From Candidatus Woesearchaeota archaeon (GTDB lineage Archaea; Nanobdellota; Nanobdellia; Woesearchaeales; DSVV01): DNA of 5,278 nucleotides. A model generated the notes under the pieces. It was not told the origin of the DNA. It ran no database searches and saw nothing but the letters and a program-made list of their open reading frames with translations. The position numbers and the translations under genes were made by a program. Position 1 is the first letter of the stretch, and every line of letters starts with the position of its first letter. Shown piece by piece: positions 1-4,850 of this stretch. Location: NCBI GenBank assembly GCA_016215305.1, contig JACRKI010000156.1, positions 1 to 5,278 on the forward strand. The letters are read 5' to 3'.

Positions 1-301
1 CAGCGTTCAACGTTTTCATTTGAATACGCCGTGTTTTGCCGTCAATTTCCGCGTTCAAAATATAATCTGGCTTCATGTATCCAAAATAACTTTGCCCGAC
101 AATTTCAAGACCAGTCGCTTCATCAATTTCTCCGGATGTACTTTCCACTTGATCAGTATAACTTTCTTCACCCCAAATAGAGTTTTGACCAGAATTCTGC
201 TGTGAAAAGACATAGAATAATATCACGACAAGCGCGACAATGAGGACGCCAAGAATTTTATTTCGATGCTTATTTGCTTTACTTTTTGTTTTCTTTGCCA
301 A
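1..301 (-). CDS. Membrane-anchored protein of unknown function, partial (C-terminus off the left edge)
   Basis: I do not recognise this protein. The minus strand is open for 100 codons from a TTG at 301 to the left edge, so the C-terminus is missing. The start is chosen because a near-perfect Shine-Dalgarno, GGGAGGTG (316-309), lies 7 nt upstream and no in-frame ATG or GTG lies near it. Residues 1-15 are strongly basic (MAKKTKSKANKHRNK). Residues 16-32 form one hydrophobic helix (ILGVLIVALVVILFYVF). After that comes a polar, acidic, Ser/Thr/Glu-rich stretch (about 34-66), then what looks like the beginning of a folded domain (LEIVGQSYFGYMKP onward). The charge pattern predicts N-in, C-out topology. 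The gene is divergent from the amidase and shares its promoter region. That it serves the envelope is inferred from position and topology only. Confidence 0.75.
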   Translation of the reverse strand, partial: MAKKTKSKANKHRNKILGVLIVALVVILFYVFSQQNSGQNSIWGEESYTDQVESTSGEIDEATGLEIVGQSYFGYMKPDYILNAEIDGKTRRIQMKTLNA

Positions 302-308
302 GGATGCA

Positions 309-316
309 CACCTCCC
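309..316 (-). promoter_or_regulatory. Ribosome binding site deciding a TTG start
   Basis: GGGAGGTG on the minus strand lies 7 nt before the TTG at 301. It is the strongest Shine-Dalgarno in the window and the main reason for accepting a TTG start for the leftward partial gene. Confidence 0.7.
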
Positions 317-358
317 AATGTGTCTGTTTGTTTGACTTCATCCCTTCTGTGTGACGAG

Positions 359-382
359 AGTATATAAACATTTATGTTGATA
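359..382 (-). promoter_or_regulatory. Leftward promoter: TTTATATA box with upstream CAACATAA element
   Basis: Read on the minus strand this holds CAACATAA, then AT, then GTTTATATACT. TTTATATA (368-361) is a good match to the archaeal TATA consensus and would place transcription start near 335-340, leaving a leader of about 35 nt that contains the Shine-Dalgarno. TATACT within the same stretch could instead be a bacterial -10 box. The segment also contains AACAT-TT-ATGTT as a short inverted repeat (367-378). The same TATAAAC...TTATGTTG arrangement recurs at 2587-2601 in front of the second leftward gene set, which suggests a shared regulator. Confidence 0.55.
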
Positions 383-409
383 CAAAAGTGGTGACAGAAC
401 TATACTACT

Positions 410-417
410 GGGGGGTG
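410..417 (+). promoter_or_regulatory. GGGGGGTG tract, possible ribosome site for an alternative upstream TTG start
   Basis: A six-G tract followed by TG resembles GGAGGTG with one mismatch and stands 4 nt before the TTG at 422, which is in frame with the amidase. It would give a 304-aa form with a second hydrophobic N-terminal stretch. I favour ATG 494 on promoter spacing, but this site is good enough that both starts, or a regulatory leader, remain possible. Confidence 0.3.
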
Positions 418-452
418 TTTTTTGTGTTTTGTTGTCTTGTTGTCTTTTCTAT

Positions 453-465
453 TACTACATAAGTT
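453..465 (+). promoter_or_regulatory. Conserved upstream element of the amidase gene (TACTACATAAGTT)
   Basis: TACTACATAAGTT begins 41 nt before the ATG at 494. A 12-of-13 identical copy (TACTACATAACTT, 2612-2624) begins 41 nt before the ATG at 2653 of the PBP gene, and both genes open with ATGGAAAAAA. If its CATAA part acts as a TATA box, transcription would begin only a few bases before the start codon, giving a near-leaderless mRNA. Alternatively it is an operator. The conserved spacing is seen directly; the function is inferred. Confidence 0.5.
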
Positions 466-493
466 AATATCGTCAGGTGCTTCTCTTGATAAT

Positions 494-1336
494 ATGGAAA
501 AAAAGCAATTAAAACAGATTTTTGATGCAGGAAAGCTTGCCGCATTGCTGTATATTGTCAGTCCAGTTTCTTGCTTGTATGAGCATAATGATGAGGTTCA
601 GTCGCAAGAGATAAGACATTCAGCAGTGTATGTGGTTCAGGATGCAGCTGATCAAAAGAGTGCTGCAGAAAAAAAACCATCATTGTATGATCTCAAAGAA
701 AAGCCAAAAGTGATTGTATTTTCCGGTCACGAGCAGAATAATGGCGGCGCGATGAGTAGTACAGGAGTAAACGAATATGAATATAATGACCGCGTTGTTG
801 CCCAGTTTAGAGACTTGGAATCTCCTCTTGAGTATATAACGCATCTCGCGACAGAAAATATTGATATCAAACAGCGGCCAGCGCTTGCAGAGCAATCAAG
901 CGCTCAAGTATATGTGGAGATCCATCATGATTCTGTCAACAGAAAAGATCTGAGGAGCGCAAAAGCTTCTGGCGAAAACGGACAGCGAAAGTATGGCGGC
1001 TTTTCATTGCACATAAATCCGAATGGGCGATGGTTTTATGACGATACAAAGGCTATTGCTGTAGGAATGAAAGATTGTTTTATAGATGCAAGACTGGAGC
1101 CAAATACCTATCACGCAGAGGAAGACACGGGAATCCGGATGCAGGTTGCGGAAGAAGGTGTCTATACAAGACCTGGGTTGTATATTCTTCGAAATGCAAA
1201 GATTCCGACGCTTATTGTCGAGGCAGGAAGCATTGTTGTTCCGCAAGAAGAAGCGATTATGAGAAAAAAAGAAACGCAGGAAACCATTGTGCGATGCATT
1301 GACGCGACATTGATTCAGTATTTTGAGAATAAATAA
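494..1336 (+). CDS. Amidase_3-type N-acetylmuramoyl-L-alanine amidase, membrane-anchored or secreted
   Basis: Predicted zinc amidase cleaving the bond between N-acetylmuramic acid and the L-alanine of the peptide stem, acting outside the membrane (280 aa). Residues about 13-27 form a hydrophobic segment ending in SPVSC after a Lys-rich start. That is a signal peptide or anchor; a proline at -3 makes a true lipobox unlikely. A polar linker runs to about residue 70. The catalytic domain (about 71-278) shows the family pattern in order: VIVFSGHE (zinc His79), EYND (zinc Glu96), QRPALAE (Arg128), VEIHHDS (zinc His144), GLYILRNAKIPTLIVEAGS (catalytic Glu243). The usual DPGHGG and SIHAN are altered to FSGHEQ and EIHHD, so it is a divergent member, but all ligands appear present. 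Start choice: ATG 494 has the same upstream element and spacing as the PBP gene. An in-frame TTG at 422, behind a GGGGGGTG tract, would add 24 residues (MCFVVLLSFLL...). Confidence 0.82.
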   Translation: MEKKQLKQIFDAGKLAALLYIVSPVSCLYEHNDEVQSQEIRHSAVYVVQDAADQKSAAEKKPSLYDLKEKPKVIVFSGHEQNNGGAMSSTGVNEYEYNDRVVAQFRDLESPLEYITHLATENIDIKQRPALAEQSSAQVYVEIHHDSVNRKDLRSAKASGENGQRKYGGFSLHINPNGRWFYDDTKAIAVGMKDCFIDARLEPNTYHAEEDTGIRMQVAEEGVYTRPGLYILRNAKIPTLIVEAGSIVVPQEEAIMRKKETQETIVRCIDATLIQYFENK

Positions 1337-1339
1337 AAT

Positions 1340-1362
1340 GATGAGTTCTCATCGCTGTTTTT
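1340..1362 (+). terminator. Weak hairpin plus T-run after the amidase gene
   Basis: Just past the amidase stop, GATGA/TCATC forms a 5-bp stem with a 4-nt loop (1340-1353), followed after 4 nt by five T (1358-1362). The stem is short. The T-run alone could suffice for archaeal termination. Confidence 0.3.
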
Positions 1363-1416
1363 CATTTGTTGTGATACTTTTCATAAAGTTTGAAAATAAA
1401 ATATTTTAACTGATAT

Positions 1417-1460
1417 CAATGAGTCAGTGCTCAGTATAAAAGCTTCGCACTGACTCATTG
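1417..1460. terminator. Perfect 14-bp inverted repeat at the convergent junction, probable bidirectional terminator
   Basis: CAATGAGTCAGTGC (1417-1430) and its exact reverse complement (1447-1460) enclose a 16-nt loop. The structure lies between the 3' ends of the rightward amidase (ends 1336) and the leftward operon (ends 1622). It is followed by a pyrimidine-rich stretch on the plus strand and by short T-runs on the minus strand. Position and symmetry suit a bidirectional terminator. A small palindromic mobile repeat is the main alternative. Confidence 0.5.
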
Positions 1461-1621
1461 TATTTCTTCCCTTTTCTCAAAGTAAGCTACTAGATTAACG
1501 ATTAGTAGAATTTATTGATTAACACTAAATAATATTGATATGTTGAAATATCATAAGCAAAGAAAAAAACTATATTTATTTTGTTAACTTAATTACATTG
1601 GCTTGCTCCGATTGGGATTTT

Positions 1622-1852
1622 TTATTTCTGCAATGCATGATACACAACATCCACTTTATGTTCAAGTGTAGAATAAGTGTCGTGCATTTTCGCAGGCAGG
1701 TCATATTTGACAGTGACAGCTCCTGCGGCAAAGAGCAATGCGTATGCCCATTTGTGTTTTCCAAACTCCCCATTTTTGAAGTTTGTCTGATAAAAGTTTC
1801 CAACTATTCCCATTTTCTCATCATCCATTGTATTTTTTAATTTCTCATGCAT
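1622..1852 (-). CDS. Small protein of unknown function (76 aa), last gene of the leftward operon
   Basis: I do not recognise this protein. It begins MHEKLKNTMDDEKMGIVGNF and ends DVVYHALQK. A polar, charged N-terminal third with NFYQTNFKNGEFGKHK is followed by a short moderately hydrophobic segment (about residues 34-49, KWAYALLFAAGAVTVKY), which may be a weak membrane helix or a surface amphipathic helix. A charged C-terminal helix follows. The start ATG (1852-1850) shares its A with the TGA stop of the upstream 40-aa gene (TGATG). A GGTGA overlaps that stop, too close to act as a normal ribosome site, so translation is probably coupled by re-initiation. Upstream in-frame sequence exists, but it lies inside the miniprotein gene and the coupled start explains it better. 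Confidence 0.7.
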   Translation of the reverse strand: MHEKLKNTMDDEKMGIVGNFYQTNFKNGEFGKHKWAYALLFAAGAVTVKYDLPAKMHDTYSTLEHKVDVVYHALQK

Positions 1853-1974
1853 CACCAAAAAAAACAAACAAGCGTAATGATGACTGCGAGTGTTTTCCAG
1901 ATGTACGGACTGTATCGAACTTCTTCTTTCACTGTCTCAAATCGAGGCAGTCCTGTTCTGTCATATTGCATCAT
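1852..1974 (-). CDS. 40-aa single-helix membrane miniprotein
   Basis: This gene is easy to miss by size. ATG at 1974 is preceded by GCGGTGA with 4 nt between GGTGA and the start. It follows the 178-aa gene by 27 nt and its TGA stop overlaps the next ATG by 1 nt. The product has a charged N-terminal half (MMQYDRTGLPRFETVKEEVR) and a hydrophobic C-terminal half (YIWKTLAVIITLVCFFW) running to the last residue, the form of a tail-anchored protein with its N-terminus in the cytoplasm. Ribosome site, hydrophobic segment and tight fit between neighbours all argue that it is real. Function unknown; a small subunit or modulator of the neighbouring membrane proteins is a guess from context. Confidence 0.7.
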   Translation of the reverse strand: MMQYDRTGLPRFETVKEEVRYSPYIWKTLAVIITLVCFFW

Positions 1975-1978
1975 GGTT

Positions 1979-1983
1979 TCACC
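1979..1983 (-). promoter_or_regulatory. Ribosome binding site of the miniprotein gene
   Basis: GGTGA on the minus strand, 4 nt before the ATG at 1974. The same GGTGA core precedes the 178-aa gene at 2550-2544. It supports translation of the 40-aa frame. Confidence 0.55.
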
Positions 1984-2001
1984 GCAATTCAATTCTGTCT
2001 A

Positions 2002-2538
2002 TTATTTCAGCGCCATGTGTTGCTGCTGATAAATTGTTTTTTCCATCTCCTTCGCCATCTGTTCTAGTCCAGTGACTTTATTGTCGTAGGGAAGATCTGC
2101 GAAAAGATGAACAGAAATCCCTTCCTTGACAGCAGGAGATGCTTGTTTGTACATTGCCGCGAGAACATCGTGTTGAACAGCAGGAGCTGCGTGGTCATAT
2201 ACTATCATAATAATATCTCGCTGGACAGCAGGAGGTTGTGCAGCGACAAAGGGTCCAAGATCCGGGTAAGGATCTGCTGCTTTGACCTGCGTGTTTGAAG
2301 CTGGTTTGTATATATTGACAGTCGCCCCAGCATCCTCACTGCCACCCGCGCGAGAAGTATTCCCTGAAAGTGCGCTGCCTATACCGGAGGTATAATCCGC
2401 TGCAGTAGAATAAACCGATGAGCTTGCAGAACCAATTGCGTCATCAATGTTTAGTTTTCCGCCGACATACAAGAGAGTTCCTGTGGCTATTATTCCTGAT
2501 ACTACTGCTGCTGTTCCCGATAATGTTTTAAAGCCCAT
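2002..2538 (-). CDS. Membrane-anchored protein with three 16-residue repeats (178 aa), first gene of the leftward operon
   Basis: I do not recognise this family. Residues 8-27 form a Gly/Ala-rich hydrophobic helix (GTAAVVSGIIATGTLLYVGG). Residues 30-100 are low-complexity, rich in Ser, Ala, Gly and Thr, like a spacer through a cell envelope. Residues 103-150 are three repeats of exactly 16 residues, each opening with PAV (Pro103, Pro119, Pro135) and carrying an aromatic 11 residues later (Tyr114, Tyr130, Phe146), roughly PAVQxDIxxxxYxxAx. The C-terminus (155-172) is a charged, probably helical segment. Start: ATG 2538 has AAGGTGA with a 5-nt gap. An in-frame GTG at 2547 is part of that ribosome site and is rejected as a start. 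The gene is divergent from the PBP and heads an operon with the 40-aa and 76-aa genes. An envelope-spanning scaffold or PBP partner is inference. Confidence 0.8.
   Translation of the reverse strand: MGFKTLSGTAAVVSGIIATGTLLYVGGKLNIDDAIGSASSSVYSTAADYTSGIGSALSGNTSRAGGSEDAGATVNIYKPASNTQVKAADPYPDLGPFVAAQPPAVQRDIIMIVYDHAAPAVQHDVLAAMYKQASPAVKEGISVHLFADLPYDNKVTGLEQMAKEMEKTIYQQQHMALK
2089..2232 (-). repeat. Three tandem 48-nt coding repeats
   Basis: Three units encode residues 103-150 of the 178-aa protein. Their starts are marked on the plus strand by ACAGCAGGAG at about 2129, 2177 and 2225, exactly 48 nt apart. DNA identity fades away from this core while the protein pattern remains, which suggests old duplications kept by selection on the protein. 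Confidence 0.7.
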
Positions 2539-2543
2539 TGTTT

Positions 2544-2550
2544 TCACCTT
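2544..2550 (-). promoter_or_regulatory. Ribosome binding site fixing the start of the 178-aa gene
   Basis: AAGGTGA on the minus strand ends 5 nt before the ATG at 2538. It contains the GTG that would give a start three codons longer, so it decides for the ATG. Confidence 0.65.
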
Positions 2551-2585
2551 CTGAAAAATAATACAGTATAGAAGACAGATACGAA

Positions 2586-2606
2586 GTATAAACTTATGTT
2601 GTAGTA
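2586..2606 (-). promoter_or_regulatory. Leftward promoter of the three-gene operon (TACTACAACATAAG + TTTATACT)
   Basis: On the minus strand TACTACAACATAAG leads into TTTATACT. TTTATA (2592-2587) would set transcription start near 2560-2565 with a leader of about 25 nt before the ATG at 2538. As at 359-382, TATACT could be read as a bacterial -10 box. The TATAAAC-TTATGTTG core (plus-strand reading, 2587-2601) matches 363-379 apart from a 2-nt insertion there. Confidence 0.5.
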
Positions 2607-2621
2607 AAAAATACTACATAA
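2594..2621. repeat. Imperfect inverted repeat between the divergent promoters, possible operator
   Basis: TTATG-TTG-TAGTA (2594-2606) pairs with TACTACATAA (2612-2621) around AAAAA, apart from a 3-nt bulge. The inner GTAGTA/TACTAC match is perfect. The arms are two oppositely oriented copies of one element, each facing the gene set it would serve. It fits a binding site for a dimeric regulator acting on both directions. Confidence 0.4.
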
Positions 2622-2624
2622 CTT
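2612..2624 (+). promoter_or_regulatory. Conserved upstream element of the PBP gene (TACTACATAACTT)
   Basis: This copy of the element at 453-465 differs at one base of 13. It begins 41 nt before ATG 2653, the same distance as at the amidase gene. No convincing Shine-Dalgarno stands before either start, which would suit near-leaderless transcripts if CATAA is the TATA box. Confidence 0.5.
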
Positions 2625-2652
2625 CAAATAGGAATAGCGACTACCTATGGGA

Positions 2653-4848
2653 ATGGAAAAAAGATCATTCAAAAATATTGCAAAAAAAACTGCGTATGCC
2701 GGAATTGTTGGAACAACACTTGCGGGAATAGCGCTTCTCACAGAATTTGAAACAGGAATTTGGGAAAAGAGATTTGCGCATGGAGCAGGACTTGTGCAGC
2801 ATGCGACTGGACTTGTATCTGGTGGCATTGAGGGGAGACCGGTTATAAATCTCGAAAGTATCCAAACAAGGGTAGATGAAATATATGCGGGCATGAAACA
2901 AGTGCCAAATATTATTATCCATGACAGTAACAGTACTGTGATTGGTGAATTTTACAATCTCAGCGGAAAGATAGATGATATCAATGAGAATAAGGCGTTG
3001 AAGGCAGCTGTTGTCGCGGCAGAGGACAGAAGATTTTATGATCATTTTGGATGGGATGTTGGCGCGTGCATAACTGCGGGCGCGGGGATTGGGTTTAGCA
3101 GAGGAGATATTCATCGAGGATGCAGTACGATTACCATTCAGCTTGCGGATAGTTTGTATGACGATACCGTGTATGGGGCAGAGAAAAATAAAAAGACACC
3201 GGCAGGCTGGGCAAAGAAAGCTGTTTGGAAAACAGATGAGTTCTTGACAGCAGCAGTGCTGGAGCAGGTCATGAGCAAGGATGACGTCCTTAAGTTGTAT
3301 ATGAACAATATTGATTTTGGATTTTCCGCGAGAGACGGAGTAGAAATACGGGGAGTGTATGCTGCATCAGAATATTATTTTGGGAAAGAGCCGGGAAAGT
3401 TGGATTATGTGCAGAGCGCGTTTCTTGCGGCGGCGATTCAAAAACCATCAACAGCAATGAGAGCTGCAAAAGCAATACTGAGTGGAGATGGAGCTGATGA
3501 CAATAAAAATGTCATCTGGCTGAAAGAGAGAGTGAACAAGAGAGTCTTGACAGAGATGTACAAGAGAAACTTTGTTTCCGATGAAATTATTATCCCTGAT
3601 AGAGAATATCATGAAGCGATGGAGCGGGTTGAAAAAGATGATTTTGGGTTTAAAGAAAACAAAACAACAAAGATCGCGCCAGAAGCGTATGGATTTGTTG
3701 TCGAGACAAAGCAGAGGTTGGATATCATGCTGGAAGAAATGCACGCGACGCTTCCTGAAGGGAGTGAAGTGCATGTGTATACAGGTCTTGACCTCAAAGT
3801 GCAGGAGCAGATGCAGGCAGAGATGGACAAGAAATGTACTGCGTTGAATAAACAGATTACAGGAAAAAATGGAAAAAAGTTCAAACGGTATGATGGAAAC
3901 AATTTCAACGGCGCAGGAGTGGAGATAGACACAAGAACACAGAACATTGTAGCGATGATTGATGGATGCACTGCGTATGAAAAAGATACAGCAGGAAACA
4001 ATGTCCGAATCAATTACAAAGAGAACAGAGCAACAACACCGTTCTGGGATCCGGGCTCTATGATTAAGGGAATCTGGGACATGATTGCGTTCCAGAATGG
4101 ATTTTCACTAGATGCAACAATTGTTGATGAAAAGCGTGTTTATAGGGGGGAGCATGGAGAAAAATATTCTCCAGGCAATTTTGAAGGAGGATATAGTGGA
4201 AAGGCCTATACTCTAAAAGAAGCAACATGTAAATCGATCAATAGTATTTTCGTTGAGCTGGGATATGAGCTTTGTACTAGTCTTGGAGAAAAGAAACTTG
4301 TTGAGGAATTAAATACATTTGGGTATGATGTAAAGGATTATAAGATTCCGTATGGGATTGGCGCGTTTCCTGCTGCGCTGACAACAGTTGCGGGAAGTTA
4401 TAGTATTATCGCGGAAAATGGAACAGCGACACATTATAGATATGGAAAAGAGGATCAGTATGATGATATCAATATGAAATATATCACCAAGATAGGAATC
4501 AGGAGAGAAGATGAGCAGGAAGTGATTTTTGCAGTGAATGGAGCAGAAGAACAGGTCGTGGCTCCGGAGATAACTGCTCATATGGATGACATTCTTCAAT
4601 GTGTTGTGCAGGAAGGAACAGGACAGCGTGCGCAGCGGTCGGGAATGGATATTAGGGGAAAAACAGGAACAGCGCGAGGAAATCTTGGATTTGTAGGATA
4701 TACAAGACAGGAGAATCTGTTGGCTCTCATGGAATTTGGTCTGGAAAATCCAGGAACAAGTCTTCCCAAATCATTTCAGGGGGGAAGAGATGCAGCGCCG
4801 CCAGTGGCAGATACATTGCAATATACAAAAAATGAGCGAGGGATGTAA
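2653..4848 (+). CDS. Class A penicillin-binding protein: GT51 glycosyltransferase plus transpeptidase
   Basis: Bifunctional murein synthase: it polymerises lipid II into glycan chains and cross-links stem peptides outside the membrane. The 731 aa suit the PBP1a family. Residues about 12-29 form the membrane anchor. Glycosyltransferase motifs in order: VAAEDRRFYDHFGWD (catalytic Glu124), RGCSTITIQL (156-165), WKTDEFLTAAVLE (second acidic residue Glu196), LKLYMNNIDFG (213-223), YFGK with LAAAIQKPS (242-266). Transpeptidase motifs: DPGSMIK (nucleophile Ser469, Lys472), KSIN (Ser528, Asn530), GKTGTA (Lys670). The C-terminus has FVGYT and a GGRDAAPPVA tail typical of the family. Oddities: GGSTITQQ has become GCSTITIQ, RKxxE has become WKxxE, and about 15 extra residues lie before the WKTDE motif. 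ATG 2653 is preferred over ATG 2647 by the 41-nt promoter spacing shared with the amidase gene. Confidence 0.95.
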   Translation: MEKRSFKNIAKKTAYAGIVGTTLAGIALLTEFETGIWEKRFAHGAGLVQHATGLVSGGIEGRPVINLESIQTRVDEIYAGMKQVPNIIIHDSNSTVIGEFYNLSGKIDDINENKALKAAVVAAEDRRFYDHFGWDVGACITAGAGIGFSRGDIHRGCSTITIQLADSLYDDTVYGAEKNKKTPAGWAKKAVWKTDEFLTAAVLEQVMSKDDVLKLYMNNIDFGFSARDGVEIRGVYAASEYYFGKEPGKLDYVQSAFLAAAIQKPSTAMRAAKAILSGDGADDNKNVIWLKERVNKRVLTEMYKRNFVSDEIIIPDREYHEAMERVEKDDFGFKENKTTKIAPEAYGFVVETKQRLDIMLEEMHATLPEGSEVHVYTGLDLKVQEQMQAEMDKKCTALNKQITGKNGKKFKRYDGNNFNGAGVEIDTRTQNIVAMIDGCTAYEKDTAGNNVRINYKENRATTPFWDPGSMIKGIWDMIAFQNGFSLDATIVDEKRVYRGEHGEKYSPGNFEGGYSGKAYTLKEATCKSINSIFVELGYELCTSLGEKKLVEELNTFGYDVKDYKIPYGIGAFPAALTTVAGSYSIIAENGTATHYRYGKEDQYDDINMKYITKIGIRREDEQEVIFAVNGAEEQVVAPEITAHMDDILQCVVQEGTGQRAQRSGMDIRGKTGTARGNLGFVGYTRQENLLALMEFGLENPGTSLPKSFQGGRDAAPPVADTLQYTKNERGM
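4838..4845 (+). promoter_or_regulatory. Ribosome binding site for the gene after the PBP
   Basis: GAGGGATG lies within the last codons of the PBP gene, 5 nt before the ATG at 4851. With only 2 nt between the PBP stop and this ATG, the two genes are almost certainly one transcript. Confidence 0.5.
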
Positions 4849-4850
4849 CC

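Larger units (their letters stand above)
1337..1621. other. AT-rich convergent intergenic region without a credible gene
   Basis: No coding sequence is supported here. Besides the two hairpins listed separately it holds weaker inverted repeats, CTACTA/TAGTAG (1487-1492 with 1503-1508) and TGATAT/ATATCA (1536-1541 with 1548-1553). A run of seven T on the minus strand (about 1569-1563) could terminate the leftward operon. Confidence 0.6.

Noticed and set aside
20..205. 61-aa rightward open frame
   Set aside because: It lies wholly opposite the leftward TTG-started gene, which has a strong ribosome site, an anchor helix and sensible composition. The rightward frame has no ribosome site.
424..462. 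12-codon GTG frame (VFCCLVVFSITT) ahead of the amidase as a leader peptide
   Set aside because: It is too short to judge, shows no attenuator-like hairpins, and its only support is the G-tract already discussed for the TTG start.
1337..1621. Possible RNA gene in the AT-rich convergent gap
   Set aside because: Apart from hairpins there is no cloverleaf, conserved riboswitch core or compact GC-rich fold, and no promoter clearly belongs to it.
1598..2075. Several rightward open frames of 60-94 codons
   Set aside because: They are antisense to the 76-aa, 40-aa and 178-aa genes, lack ribosome sites, and have Cys/Phe/His-rich compositions typical of shadow frames.
2128..2235. Three evenly spaced ACAGCAGGAG copies as a possible CRISPR-like array
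   Set aside because: The 48-nt period is a multiple of three, lies in frame inside the 178-aa gene and matches the 16-residue protein repeat.
2544..2894. 116-aa leftward frame covering the second divergent promoter region
   Set aside because: It runs antisense into the PBP gene from a start without a ribosome site and would cover the promoter elements and the 178-aa gene's ribosome site.
2665..4013. Long antisense frames (149, 108 and 134 codons) inside the PBP gene
   Set aside because: The PBP frame has intact family motifs throughout. The antisense frames have no signals and look like composition shadows.
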